NCBI RefSeq assembly: GCF_025643335.1
Contig: NZ_CP092489.1
Location: 4,722,501-4,786,500 of the forward strand
Direction of reading: 5' to 3'
Origin: Endozoicomonas sp. Mp262
Lineage (GTDB): Bacteria; Pseudomonadota; Gammaproteobacteria; Pseudomonadales; Endozoicomonadaceae
Length of the DNA stretch: 64,000 nt
Position 1 is the stretch's first letter. Each line of letters starts with the position of its first letter. The notes under the pieces are model-generated. The model worked only from the letters and a program-made list of their open reading frames with translations. It ran no database searches and was not told where the DNA came from. The translations under genes were made by a program, and so were the position numbers. Below, piece after piece: positions 1 to 9,067 of the stretch.

Positions 1-266
1 ACACTTTCAATGCCAGCGCGAAGGGCTAAAGCAAGATTATCCGGGGTAAAGTCATGGGCATTCAAAGCAGCAGTCACACCCGAAACCCGGCTGAGGACAT
101 TACGATTGCCGCCACCACCCAGATAATTCTTCAGCTCTTTCCGATCTTCTTCAAAACTGAAAGTAAACTCACTGACGTTGCCAATGGGCAATAAAGGCGC
201 GCTTTTATCATAGGGCTGGATATGAATCTGACCCGCACCAATAAAACTACGTTCTTGTAGGCTCAT
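1..266 (-). CDS. Major tail tube protein, partial (runs off left edge)
   Basis: This is the first 88 or so codons of a siphovirus tail tube (gpV-position) protein that polymerises around the tape measure. It matches, with a few substitutions, the N-terminus of the complete 247-residue copy at 59840-60583, starting MSLQERSFIGAG. The ATG at 264-266 is homologous to the start of that copy. It is the next gene downstream of the U-like tail terminator on the minus strand, as in lambda (Z-U-V). The rest of the gene lies outside the window. Confidence 0.85.
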   Translation of the reverse strand, partial: MSLQERSFIGAGQIHIQPYDKSAPLLPIGNVSEFTFSFEEDRKELKNYLGGGGNRNVLSRVSGVTAALNAHDFTPDNLALALRAGIES

Positions 267-298
267 ATAAACAATCCTTGTTGGTGTTTTGAGGGAAT

Positions 299-709
299 TT
301 AAAGAATGGCTTCCACCGTCAAGGTGATATCCGCAAAGGACAACTGACTGTGGCCAGGGGCTATATCAAATTCGGTTTCGCTGAGGCTGTGTTTAATAGA
401 CGCCGGGCAGAGTTTTTCGTTCAGGGGAAAGACCTCCCTCACCTGCCGGGCATACTGCAATAATTCCAGAGTGGTCTCAGCCTGTGTTTTGAGGGCTACG
501 CTGATGATAAATGAAAACTGATAGCGGGCTTTGCTCCCCTGGCGATTGATTTCACGCAATGTATCCAGCTGCACCAGAATCGCCGGAAACTGATCGCCAT
601 TATCGATCCCCGTGGCTGAATAACCAAGAAGTACATTATCTATTACGGCAGCCAACTTACTGGTAATGGCATCAACAATGATAGCTTCAGGACTCGATAT
701 GGAAGGCAT
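299..709 (-). CDS. Tail terminator-like minor tail protein (gpU position)
   Basis: This 136-residue protein sits between the Z-like and tail tube genes, where lambda-type phages carry gpU, the protein that stops tail tube growth and forms the joining surface for the head. Its size and alpha/beta sequence fit the phage tail terminator/minor tail U group. It overlaps the end of the upstream Z-like gene by about 23 bp, suggesting translational coupling. The copy at 60616-61026 differs at only a handful of residues. The assignment rests mainly on position and length. Confidence 0.75.
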   Translation of the reverse strand: MPSISSPEAIIVDAITSKLAAVIDNVLLGYSATGIDNGDQFPAILVQLDTLREINRQGSKARYQFSFIISVALKTQAETTLELLQYARQVREVFPLNEKLCPASIKHSLSETEFDIAPGHSQLSFADITLTVEAIL

Positions 710-1307
710 AATGGAGTTCCTGTTTCACCAGGGTGATGTAGCGTTGTTCAAGTGATGGCTCAATATCCTTTAACGCCCGTGCCGCATCGTCATGAAAGCT
801 GTTCTTCTCCAATTTAATGGGCAACCCCATCCACATCATGCGTCCCTGGCGACGTGAGCGCACATATCGGTGACGCCATTCTTTTTTACGCTTAAATACC
901 TGAGCACCATTGCCTGTTAAACGCGGCACAATAAATGCGCCCTGCCAGAATATCCTGCCGGTTTTAACCCCCTTGGCCATGCGCAGGGGTTTGCCGTAAT
1001 AATGAGCCGCAATTTCACTGGTGCCGACAAAAATACCCAGCGTGTATGCGTTGACCACCACATTACCGGAAGGACCATAACTTGGCGTATAGAGTTTAAC
1101 CTTCAATCTTCTGAGTTTTTTTAGCTGCTTCTGGGTAATGGGGTGAGCCCGGCTGATTGCCCTTAATACCTGCCGCTCTGCATACACAGACAGTTTGCGC
1201 ATAGCCCGATGAACAGCCCGGTTAACCTTTTCAGGGGCACTGGCAAACTCACGCTGATAGCGTTCTAGGCCACCGTCAATCCATAAGTCGTAAGTGCTAT
1301 TGCTCAT
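687..1307 (-). CDS. Minor tail protein Z-like (tail completion)
   Basis: Basic 206-residue protein resembling the prophage minor tail protein Z family, which acts in tail completion and head-tail joining. A central segment with HPITQKQLKKLRRLKVKLY and an aromatic, basic C-terminal half (QGAFIVPR, KKEWRHRYVRSRRQGRM) is characteristic. An in-frame ATG exists at 1334, but the start at 1307 (MSNSTYDLW) is preferred: it matches the copy at 61624 (MSSDSYTLW) and gives the same 11-bp overlap with the upstream FII-position gene in both prophages. Confidence 0.8.
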   Translation of the reverse strand: MSNSTYDLWIDGGLERYQREFASAPEKVNRAVHRAMRKLSVYAERQVLRAISRAHPITQKQLKKLRRLKVKLYTPSYGPSGNVVVNAYTLGIFVGTSEIAAHYYGKPLRMAKGVKTGRIFWQGAFIVPRLTGNGAQVFKRKKEWRHRYVRSRRQGRMMWMGLPIKLEKNSFHDDAARALKDIEPSLEQRYITLVKQELHYAFHIES

Positions 1308-1590
1308 GGAGATTCCAGGCCACAAACTGGCCATCGTCTTTTAGCTTTCGATCCACACGCCATGCCTGCCCTTCTGCTTCAACCCTGTCACCCCGGTTAA
1401 GAAGAATATCACTCGCCAGAGTGATCACAGAAAGCTGCTCCATCAACGCATCAAAGCTACCCGTAGCCACTACTTCACGGCTGATGATCGCCTGCGTTGT
1501 TATGACAGCCTCACCTGGACGAACGACCTGAACCGGTTGACCCAGGGTTGCCAGCACGACTTGATCCAGTTGCTTTAACTCATCTTGCAC
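1297..1590 (-). CDS. Head-tail attachment protein (FII position)
   Basis: Small protein of 97 residues between capsid and Z-like genes, where lambda carries the FI/FII head-completion proteins. The open frame reaches 1617, but a GTG at 1590 aligns with the ATG of the homologous gene at 61907 and gives the same 16-bp overlap with the capsid gene, so it is taken as the start. The C-terminal 25 residues (WRVDRKLKDDGQFVAWNLHE) are nearly identical in the two prophages while the N-terminal two thirds differ strongly, a mosaic junction inside one gene. Confidence 0.65.
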   Translation of the reverse strand: MQDELKQLDQVVLATLGQPVQVVRPGEAVITTQAIISREVVATGSFDALMEQLSVITLASDILLNRGDRVEAEGQAWRVDRKLKDDGQFVAWNLHEQ

Positions 1591-2570
1591 TTGATCACCG
1601 CCCGGGGCTTGAGACAAATGGGTAGAGGGTTGGACTGGGTGTGGATCTGTACGCCCTTATCAAAGTCCAGAATCTTCTGTTTAGCGTAGCGAGGCAGCCC
1701 AATGGTATTGACCGTTTCAATAAAATCCGCCGGAGCAAACCAGGTTTTGAAGATGCCAGTGCCTTCAGGGATCACATAGGCCTCATCGGCTTTGATAAAC
1801 GGGATATCACCCACCTGCCCCCGGTATTCTTCCCAGTCAATATCACCGAAACGGAAGCCTGCCTTTGGATCATTGCGAAGCAGAGCACTGTCCTGGTAAC
1901 GGTGGTAAGCATCTTTCACATACTCATGACCCACCAAACCATCGTAGAAATCAGCGCCACAAAATGCCCTTAATCCCGAGTAAGGCTGGGCACCTAATGC
2001 GGCATCCACTTTACGGCGGAGCTTCACCGACTCAATGCGCACATCGGTCAGCTCATCACTGAACTTGTAGGTATGGGTCTGTTGCTGAACACCAAACTCC
2101 TGAAACAGGTCGTAAATCACACTGCTGCCATCGGCATCGAGAATCTGGCCTTTCAGCGCACCCAGTCTCAAGTGTTCGAGAGTCACCTCATGGTTGGCAT
2201 TCATATCGGCCAGGCGCTGGTTCACCACTGTCTTCACTCCTTCCAGGGCACTTTCTGAACCGAAGGCCCGCACGTTACGCACTTCATCAGCAATAATGGT
2301 GGAATCATAGGGAATATGGGGAATCACAAAACTGCGTACCTGACGTTTACCGCCTCGGGCTTGGGGAGCCGGAGCGCCTCGTTCGGTGGTGGGCAACAAC
2401 TTCAACTCACCGTTGCGGGACTCAACAATGGCCGTGGTGGTATTGATGCCACTTTCCGTAAACAGCCCCAGCTCACCAATACGACCCGGCTTATAGGACT
2501 GATCATTCAGCGTTGCGGTCAGGCTGGTTAAGCTGAACGCATCGTCGTTAAATATATCCAGCAGGCTCAT
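1575..2570 (-). CDS. Major capsid protein, lambda gpE family
   Basis: Forms the icosahedral head shell. The 331-residue length and sequence (start MSLLDIFNDDAFSLTSLTA, internal RSFVIPHIPYD, C-terminal LPICLKPRAVIKCKMS) fit the phage major capsid protein E family. It overlaps the upstream decoration gene by 4 bp (ATGA), indicating translational coupling. The copy at 61892-62887 has the same length and differs at scattered positions only. No defect is visible. Confidence 0.92.
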   Translation of the reverse strand: MSLLDIFNDDAFSLTSLTATLNDQSYKPGRIGELGLFTESGINTTTAIVESRNGELKLLPTTERGAPAPQARGGKRQVRSFVIPHIPYDSTIIADEVRNVRAFGSESALEGVKTVVNQRLADMNANHEVTLEHLRLGALKGQILDADGSSVIYDLFQEFGVQQQTHTYKFSDELTDVRIESVKLRRKVDAALGAQPYSGLRAFCGADFYDGLVGHEYVKDAYHRYQDSALLRNDPKAGFRFGDIDWEEYRGQVGDIPFIKADEAYVIPEGTGIFKTWFAPADFIETVNTIGLPRYAKQKILDFDKGVQIHTQSNPLPICLKPRAVIKCKMS

Positions 2571-2947
2571 GCGCTTTCTCCCTGTCGCAGAATAATGTTC
2601 AGTGCTTCCAGCTCATTGGTTGCAGTGGCTTTCTGTTCATCGGTGATGGCCTCTGGCCAAATAAGCAGGACTTCATCCACTTCTGCCAGCCGGGCAATAA
2701 TTACGGCTTCACCGCCGGTTGCATCCGTCGCCACATGATCCCAGAGCACCCCTACAGCCATTTGCAGACCATTATCTGCTACAAGATCCAGCGGGCCATA
2801 GACATCGGTGGCAGTGTTTTTGCCAAGCACAGTCCCTGGCAACAGCGTCAGATCCGGAGCCAGTTCGACCAACTCCCGGCTGATTGAGTTATTTCCTTCA
2901 GACACAATAAATTCGCCAGTGTGTACCGGCTCGATTTTTACGGGCAT
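2567..2947 (-). CDS. Head decoration protein, lambda gpD family
   Basis: Protein of 126 residues that stabilises the expanded capsid by binding its outer surface at threefold sites. The sequence has the family pattern: an N-terminal tail (HTGEFIVSEGNNSISR), then LLPGTVLGK and YGPLDL, and a beta-rich body ending in EALNIILRQGE. It lies immediately upstream of the capsid gene, as D precedes E in lambda, with a 4-bp overlap. The second copy is at 62884-63264. Confidence 0.9.
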   Translation of the reverse strand: MPVKIEPVHTGEFIVSEGNNSISRELVELAPDLTLLPGTVLGKNTATDVYGPLDLVADNGLQMAVGVLWDHVATDATGGEAVIIARLAEVDEVLLIWPEAITDEQKATATNELEALNIILRQGESA

Positions 2948-2982
2948 AGGGTCAGTCCTTTGAAAGGGTGGGGAGAAAAGGT

Positions 2983-3969
2983 TTAGACAGCGGTGGTTTG
3001 CTTGTTGCGTCTGCGATACACAGACTGTGTATCAATTAATGGCTTCAGAACCTGCCCTTGCTGCTTTGGGGTCAGGGTATTGTTAATGGGCTTGTCGTCT
3101 TTGGTGAGTAGCTCAAATAGTTCAGATCGCACCTGCTCTTCTGTGCGGCCAGACTGGATATAACTACCGGCTTTGTCAGGGCAGTGAGCAGCTGTACAAA
3201 GAGACTTGATGGCTTCACACTCTGCCAGACGATTATTGACGTCTTCAATACCCTGCTGCTGACTCAGAAACTGCTCGGCCATTTCCGGGTAACCAGCCTG
3301 ATTGCACAGACGCATGACACTGAGGGCATGGACACCTTTATCTTCAGCGTCATCGGACTTAACACCCTCAGGAGCTTTGTTGAAACCGGATAAGTCAAAA
3401 CTGGCCGCTATTTTTACCGGGCTATCGATGGCATCAACCAAGCCTTTCTGGTTAGCTTCTTCTGCGGTAAACCAGGTCTCTTCATCCATCAGTTCTTTTA
3501 CCTCCTCGGGTTCCAGCGCACACTGGCTACAGTAAGTCTGGGCAATCACCTCGGTGGTTTTATCCAGCATATCTGCCATCTTACGCAACTCTTCAGCATC
3601 ACCCCCCACCCAGCTAAACGGGTTATGAATCATCAACAGGGCGTTCTCAGCCATATGAATGGTGTCGCCTGCCATGGCAATCACACTGGCAATACTGGCA
3701 GCCAGCCCTTCAATACGCACATGGATATGAGCCTTGTGGTAACGCAGGGCGTTGTAAATAGCAATGCCATCAAACACGGAGCCACCGGGACTGTTAATTC
3801 GGACAGTAATTTCATCCGCTTCGATATCCTTGAGGGTATTGACCAGCTGTCGGGCAGAGAGTCCGGCCCAGTCACCAATCACATCATAAATCAACAATTC
3901 GGCGGGCTGGCCCGACTGGTTTTTCAGGGAGTACCAGGCTCTACTTTTATTGAGCGGTTTTTTGTTCAT
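2983..3969 (-). CDS. ClpP-like prohead maturation protease
   Basis: Head maturation protease of the ClpP fold, 328 residues, which processes portal, scaffold or capsid proteins during prohead assembly. Residues 56-70 (VRINSPGGSVFDG) form the substrate-binding strand and glycine loop, GLAASIASVIAMAG (88-101) contains the probable catalytic Ser92, and MIHNPF carries the probable His115. The C-terminal 140 residues are family-specific and may act as scaffold, as lambda C/Nu3 does; this is inference. It overlaps the portal gene end by 23 bp. A diverged copy runs off the right edge (63280-64000). Confidence 0.88.
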   Translation of the reverse strand: MNKKPLNKSRAWYSLKNQSGQPAELLIYDVIGDWAGLSARQLVNTLKDIEADEITVRINSPGGSVFDGIAIYNALRYHKAHIHVRIEGLAASIASVIAMAGDTIHMAENALLMIHNPFSWVGGDAEELRKMADMLDKTTEVIAQTYCSQCALEPEEVKELMDEETWFTAEEANQKGLVDAIDSPVKIAASFDLSGFNKAPEGVKSDDAEDKGVHALSVMRLCNQAGYPEMAEQFLSQQQGIEDVNNRLAECEAIKSLCTAAHCPDKAGSYIQSGRTEEQVRSELFELLTKDDKPINNTLTPKQQGQVLKPLIDTQSVYRRRNKQTTAV

Positions 3970-5440
3970 CCGGTGAATCGTCCTTATCCGTGGAAGGGGT
4001 GGTTTTCAGGTCATTACGAGCATCACTATCATATTGCAACGCCAGCTCATCGGCCCGGCGATTATCAGCAGCGATCTCATCATCAATCTGTTCACTGTCG
4101 TAGCCCTGCTCTGACACCACTTCTGAACGGGATTTGAAACCACTGCGAACGGCCAGGTTCTGGGCCTGCATATCCTGCACCGGATGCATATAGGGCCAAC
4201 CCTGGGGAATCCATTTCACCCGGCGGTAATCTGCCTTGCGGGTGTGGTAGCCCGGTGCATGAATGGCACCACTGAGCACTGCCAGATCCAGCCAGTAATT
4301 CCAAACCGGACGACACAGTTGAAAAACAATCTGGTTATGTTGAATCTGCTGGATGCGTCGCCTGAATTCATTCAGCACTACCCGCAGAGCTCTGTCACTG
4401 ACACCTTTCATATCACCGGAGAGAATCTCGTAGGGCAGGCCAATACCCGCGGCTACCGCCATTAACTGTTGGCGGATAAAGTCCGGGTAATTACTCGCTG
4501 CTCCTGGTGGCGTATTGAAGGTAATTTCCTCACCCGGCGATAACTCCTGCATAGTCCCCGGCTCCATGGCCACCATGGGAACACCCTGAAGATCATAAAC
4601 AATGGGTCTGCCAGTGAGTGGATCAACCTTTTCCTGTTCCGGCGCAGGCTTGGTGATAAAGCCGGTAAAAAGATTCGCAATCTCCTGACGCAGCAGCGTG
4701 GCATCATCAAACTTATCCAGATGAAACATCCGCAACAGCACCTGGGTTAGAAGCGGTTGTCCCCGTAACTGCCCCGGTCGTAATGGCTCGTAAATATGAA
4801 GGATTTGATCTGCCGGAATACGACGGAGATTGGCGGTATCCAGCGTGGTGTAATCAGAGGGATGTGCCTTATGCATCCAGTAGGCCACACGCTGACCGAA
4901 GGTGTTAAGTTCAATGCCCGCCCGAATGGTATGGCCGTTTTTCAGGTCATCGTTGTAATCCCAGGGGACAAACTCCGACTCCAATAACTGGAGTTGTAAT
5001 GGTACAGAAAAACCATCTTCCAACTTGCGGGGCCGAAAGCGAATAAAGCACTCACCGGATTCCAGCATCGAGCGAGTTGCCAACGATTGCTGTCCATAGA
5101 AGTCCAACTGACCATCCGCATCCGATTCATCGGTCCAGTCCATAAATAAGGTTTGTAACTTCTTGCGAAAACGATCATTCGTAGCTTCTGACTTGGGCTT
5201 AATACCGGTACCGATAATATTGGCGACCAGTTTATCCAACCCGGAAGCTGCCCAGGGATCATTGCGAATAGCGGCCCGCGAGCGATTGATCAGCGTACCC
5301 AGGTTGCCGGTCAGTGCACTGTTGGGGCCACTGGCAGGGGCAGACCAGCTCTGGCTTCTGCGGCCTCGGCCTGCGGAGGTATAGGCCTGGTTAACCACTA
5401 CATTTTTTTTACTGTCCTTTTTTAACCAAAAGAGACGCAT
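3947..5440 (-). CDS. Portal protein, lambda gpB-type family
   Basis: Dodecameric portal through which DNA enters and leaves the head; about 497 residues. It matches lambda-family portals: a basic, Ser/Gly-rich N-terminus, then LINRSRAAIRNDPWAASGLD near residue 60, LESGECFIRFR near 135, and IPADQILHIYEPLRPGQLRG in the middle. The tail is charged and rich in Asp, Glu, Lys and Thr. The open frame begins with TTG at 5452; the ATG at 5440 (MRLFWLKKDSKK) is the more likely start. It is separated from gpW by the AT-rich exported protein gene. Confidence 0.88.
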   Translation of the reverse strand: MRLFWLKKDSKKNVVVNQAYTSAGRGRRSQSWSAPASGPNSALTGNLGTLINRSRAAIRNDPWAASGLDKLVANIIGTGIKPKSEATNDRFRKKLQTLFMDWTDESDADGQLDFYGQQSLATRSMLESGECFIRFRPRKLEDGFSVPLQLQLLESEFVPWDYNDDLKNGHTIRAGIELNTFGQRVAYWMHKAHPSDYTTLDTANLRRIPADQILHIYEPLRPGQLRGQPLLTQVLLRMFHLDKFDDATLLRQEIANLFTGFITKPAPEQEKVDPLTGRPIVYDLQGVPMVAMEPGTMQELSPGEEITFNTPPGAASNYPDFIRQQLMAVAAGIGLPYEILSGDMKGVSDRALRVVLNEFRRRIQQIQHNQIVFQLCRPVWNYWLDLAVLSGAIHAPGYHTRKADYRRVKWIPQGWPYMHPVQDMQAQNLAVRSGFKSRSEVVSEQGYDSEQIDDEIAADNRRADELALQYDSDARNDLKTTPSTDKDDSPDEQKTAQ

Positions 5441-5502
5441 CCATGCTACCAATTCAAACCATCCTCTTAAGTAAAAAATTGAACCTGATTTTTTACAATG
5501 CG

Positions 5503-6282
5503 CTAATAGTTGGCATCAGGTGCTTTGGGCGTGGCACATAATTTAAAGAGCAATTCTAGCTCAACCATGATTTTTGGATTAGGCTCACTACCAACACTTA
5601 AACTTGACTGAAATTGCTTGTTTTCGTGAATATATGCTATACGAGGAGGAATAACAGTACTTCTTAGAGCCAGAAATTTTGTTCTTGTACGGTCAAAAAT
5701 ACCACTATTTTGAGACGGGTCTGCACGAGCCAAATTAAAAATACCAGCATCAAACTGACCGGTTTGTTGATCAAAAAAAACAGTTGATGTACAGACTGGA
5801 ACAAATCTCTGCTTTCTTGATTGCTCAGATCGCAGTAATACATTGACAGTAAAATCCTTGTAGTTTTTTCTAGACGTCAAGTTAGAAATACCATCCATGG
5901 ACAGGGAAATTAACGCTAGAGAAGCAGACACTTTGGAAAAACCATCGTCACTTTTTTCAGAAAGATCCTTAGAAAAATTTGAAATATTTAATAGCAAGAA
6001 TTCATCATCGACTTCGACTGTGCCTTTATAAATATCAAAATGTTTTAAACCAGAGAATTCTTTTTCTTCACCAACCCCCTGCATTGCCACTAAATTTTCT
6101 TTCCCATATACATAATTAGTAGGCAATTCCAAATATGGCTCAAATAAATCACCCACTCCTACCGCACTACAAAGCTCAAAAGCATCGTCACTAGCCACTT
6201 TCATTTCGACTGCATATTGAATTGCGTGTAGATTAAATGAATAAAACAAACAAATTAAAAATATTTTAAAATATCTTTTCAT
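5503..6282 (-). CDS. Exported protein of unknown function (moron-like insertion)
   Basis: About 259 residues, not recognised. The ATG at 6282 is chosen because it gives a clear signal peptide (MKRYFKIFLICLFYSFNLHA, then IQYAVEMK), so the product should be exported to the periplasm or outer membrane. Composition is strikingly AT-rich compared with the adjacent portal and gpW genes, and AT-rich non-coding DNA flanks it (6283-6468). It breaks the conserved gpW-portal adjacency, as a recently acquired moron would. Two other AT-rich exported genes (52761-53204 and 57776-58249) interrupt the P2 tail genes. A lysogen surface function is possible but not shown. Confidence 0.6.
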   Translation of the reverse strand: MKRYFKIFLICLFYSFNLHAIQYAVEMKVASDDAFELCSAVGVGDLFEPYLELPTNYVYGKENLVAMQGVGEEKEFSGLKHFDIYKGTVEVDDEFLLLNISNFSKDLSEKSDDGFSKVSASLALISLSMDGISNLTSRKNYKDFTVNVLLRSEQSRKQRFVPVCTSTVFFDQQTGQFDAGIFNLARADPSQNSGIFDRTRTKFLALRSTVIPPRIAYIHENKQFQSSLSVGSEPNPKIMVELELLFKLCATPKAPDANY

Positions 6283-6468
6283 GATAACAAAGCCAGCTAT
6301 TCTAGTAGTATTCCACAAGCAGCAAAAAATACTACTTTAAGATTTCTAAATAAACCAACATAAATTTGACCTAATAATTACAACTTGACGAACAAAGAGC
6401 AAATATAAATTTGCAATTAACAATTCATTCTAAAAACTAAAAACACAGTCACTTTCTAAAATCATATA

Positions 6469-6687
6469 TCACACAGCATTTCTCGAATAAATACCATATT
6501 GCCTGGGCCGCTTCTGCTTCTTTTGCAACTCCCGCTCAACGGCATTTAACCGGCGCTCCATCTCCCCGAAGCTGGCGTACTCTACTTTTCGCCCTTCAAA
6601 CTCTACGGTGCGGGTTTCACGAAGTAACACGGCTCGCTTCAATGCCAAATACTCCGCATCACTGATAATGGGTTCTTGCTGGGACAT
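6469..6687 (-). CDS. Head-tail joining protein, gpW family
   Basis: Small 72-residue protein lying right after the large terminase gene, as lambda W does. The C-terminal half (YASFGEMERRLNAVERELQK) matches the second helix of gpW-type proteins, which bind under the portal and complete the head before tail attachment. It starts 6 bp after the terminase stop, so it probably belongs to the same transcript. The following exported gene separates it from the portal. Confidence 0.75.
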   Translation of the reverse strand: MSQQEPIISDAEYLALKRAVLLRETRTVEFEGRKVEYASFGEMERRLNAVERELQKKQKRPRQYGIYSRNAV

Positions 6688-6692
6688 TGGTG

Positions 6693-9050
6693 TTACCCGT
6701 TGAGATAAGTACTTCGGGACAAGCGTCTTGGGCGTGTACTGATGGCTTCTGATGACATATCCGCTTGATCAATTTTTACTTCAGGCTCTGGCCGTTGCTC
6801 TGCCAGCCTTTCAAGATCCAGTCCCCGGTGTTGTTGAAGGATTCGCACTGCAGTTAAAGCGTAAACCCGACAATCCAGTGCCTCATTGCGCTTCTTCTTG
6901 GCATCCCATTCAAAGTAAGCGACGCCCTTTTTATACTTACGAACCTTCTCTTCAGCCGTAGCCTGCTTGAAATAATCCTCATCAAAACAATCCTTCACCG
7001 GCCAGTGACAATAACCTGCACCGGGTTCCAGTATCCGGTAACGCTGGTAGATCAGCTCTTTGGCGGTGTCTGTACCCACCAAGGTCAGATAGATGCCTTT
7101 CTTGTTGCGGGTTTTGGGAAACGTAGCGATAGGTTTGCCCGCCTGGGATGCGCCTTTAATAGGAATTAACCAGTCGGCTCCCTGTTTTCGAGAAAAGGCG
7201 TAGACCTCATCAGTATAATGACCACCGGAGTCCATACAGACCTGTGCCAGATTCATCAGCACCCCATCCTGACGGCGATAGGGCTTGCGCAATCTATCTA
7301 CCAGAATGTTCCAGATATCAGGCCGGGAGAGATCACCATAGAGCCGGATATAATCAACAGACCAGCTTTCTTCTCCTGCGCCCCAACCAACAACTTCGTA
7401 TTCAATCCGGTCATCCTGAACATCAACGCCACAGGTCAGTACTTCTGCATGCCAGGGCACGTCTGCCGGGTAATGCTCACGACGCTGGTAAAGCAATTCA
7501 TAATCAACGGTTTCTCCAGTCTCTTGCCAGGTCTGACCAAGAACTGTATTGGTCCAGTCTTTCAGCAGGATGGGATCATTCTTAGCCGCAAGAAAATCTT
7601 CTACCGCATTAGCCCAGCTATACCAGCCATTAGGGCTATAAAGCGAGCTAAGGTGATAACCACGAACTTTGCCATCAGCTTCAGGATTCATTGAGATCCA
7701 TTGACCCTTGGCCAGCAGCTTGGGTTTGTCATGCTCCTGCATCCGATGGCCACAGCTGATACATTCAAAGCATGCGGTATCTGGGTTGTTATCTTCAAAA
7801 CGAATCTGCTGCCACTCAATCGATTGAAGGTGGCTGCACTGTGTACAAGGCACATGATACTGCCGCTGATCGCTGGCTTCATAGGCCGCTTCTATTTTAC
7901 TAGCCCCGGCAATATTAGGCGTGGAGACCATCAGGATTTTCCGGTTGCGGGAAAACGTCGCTGTTCGCTTGATGGCAAGATTAATGGGACTGCCCTCCCC
8001 GTCCACATCATCGTCATAGGCATCCACTTCATCCAGAAACAAAAACCGGGCAGGCATGGAGCGCAGGCCGGTGGCTGAGTTGGCTCCGGTGATAATTAAC
8101 ACCCCATTTGGAAATTCCTTCACCATCTGGGTATTGCCGGAATCCCGGGATCGGGGATCTTTCACCCGTTCTCTCAGAATCGGCATTTCCTCAATCATCG
8201 GCGCAATACGCTGCTTGGAGGTCCGCTTGGCCATATCCAAGGTGGGCAGTACATACATCATGGGGCCTGGGGTATGGTGGACGACATAGCCCAGCCAGTT
8301 ATTGCCGCACTCGGTATTGTGTGTGGGTATCCAGCCTTTGCCGCACAGGTACAGGTGGCTGGGAGAGCTGACTTCGATGCAACGGACAGGTACAGAAGCA
8401 ACAGGCTCTATTGCCTCAATTCGACGCCGCTTTGCTTGTGTTGGCCTTCCTTCGCTGCTGGAGCGCATGCGAGCGACTTTTCGGGTTAGACGGAACATCG
8501 GCTCTTCAACATAAGCCGTCCACGACACTCGCCAACCCGGCTGGCAAGTGTAAACATTTCCATTGGGATAAGCTTTGGTTCTCGAGGGTCTGTCATAAAT
8601 GCTGACTTTATAACCAAGACTCTCAAGTATCTCGGACATCCCATCAACCAGCTTACGGTTGATGTTACTGAACTCACAACGCTTACCGTCTACGTCAATA
8701 GAACCATCGCTATCCATTAATCCCTGAATCAGTGCTAACCGCTGAGCCCTGGAAGACCTTAGATAGTCTTCAGGAATATGTTTATTACCAAGAACATCGA
8801 GATACCGCAGAGCCTGAGTAAAATCAGAGCCATGGCGGGCAAGATTCACATCCCCCTTGTTTTCAAAAAAAGATTTTAATCTGATGGTGGGATCAATAAC
8901 GATATTAGCGCATCGACCTTTGCGCCAGGCAGGCAGACGAAACACTGCCTCAACACCACAGTCCTTGAGGTGTTCGGTAAGCTCCGTATCTGATTCATCC
9001 ACACTGATATGATTCATGGTGCTGTTGCCATCACCTAGCCATACCCCCAA
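6693..9050 (-). CDS. Large terminase: C-terminal intein half plus C-extein
   Basis: C-terminal part of the IS-split terminase gene. Codons 1-245, read from the TTG at 9050, are intein: LAGLIDADG endonuclease motifs GVWLGDG and LIQGLMDSDGSID, then splicing blocks F and G ending LCGKGWIPTHN. Thr246 is the first C-extein residue. The following 540 residues are GpA-type terminase: TECGNNWLGY completes the P-loop, FLFLDEVDAY is Walker B, a Cys cluster (CTQC, CISCGH) follows, and the nuclease domain is C-terminal. The protein packages DNA into proheads and cuts it. Without the IS and one target copy this frame joins the upstream one, reading HPYVLGVWLGDG. Confidence 0.88.
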   Translation of the reverse strand: MGVWLGDGNSTMNHISVDESDTELTEHLKDCGVEAVFRLPAWRKGRCANIVIDPTIRLKSFFENKGDVNLARHGSDFTQALRYLDVLGNKHIPEDYLRSSRAQRLALIQGLMDSDGSIDVDGKRCEFSNINRKLVDGMSEILESLGYKVSIYDRPSRTKAYPNGNVYTCQPGWRVSWTAYVEEPMFRLTRKVARMRSSSEGRPTQAKRRRIEAIEPVASVPVRCIEVSSPSHLYLCGKGWIPTHNTECGNNWLGYVVHHTPGPMMYVLPTLDMAKRTSKQRIAPMIEEMPILRERVKDPRSRDSGNTQMVKEFPNGVLIITGANSATGLRSMPARFLFLDEVDAYDDDVDGEGSPINLAIKRTATFSRNRKILMVSTPNIAGASKIEAAYEASDQRQYHVPCTQCSHLQSIEWQQIRFEDNNPDTACFECISCGHRMQEHDKPKLLAKGQWISMNPEADGKVRGYHLSSLYSPNGWYSWANAVEDFLAAKNDPILLKDWTNTVLGQTWQETGETVDYELLYQRREHYPADVPWHAEVLTCGVDVQDDRIEYEVVGWGAGEESWSVDYIRLYGDLSRPDIWNILVDRLRKPYRRQDGVLMNLAQVCMDSGGHYTDEVYAFSRKQGADWLIPIKGASQAGKPIATFPKTRNKKGIYLTLVGTDTAKELIYQRYRILEPGAGYCHWPVKDCFDEDYFKQATAEEKVRKYKKGVAYFEWDAKKKRNEALDCRVYALTAVRILQQHRGLDLERLAEQRPEPEVKIDQADMSSEAISTRPRRLSRSTYLNG

Positions 9051-9067
9051 AACGTAAGGGTGGATGA

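Larger units (their letters stand above)
1..3700. repeat. Left copy of a diverged direct repeat of phage head-tail genes
   Basis: The tail tube, U-like, Z-like, FII-position, capsid, decoration and ClpP-like protease genes here reappear at about 60319-64000 in the same order, spacing and orientation (offset 60,317 bp over most of the block). Long stretches are nearly identical at the nucleotide level, for example the U-like genes at 299 and 60616, while the FII-position gene and the protease C-terminus differ more. This is duplication of a phage module through two related prophages, not a mobile element. Confidence 0.9.

Noticed and set aside
1641-1973. Plus-strand frames opposite the capsid and portal genes
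   Set aside because: They are antisense shadows of well-recognised structural genes without ribosome sites or family features.
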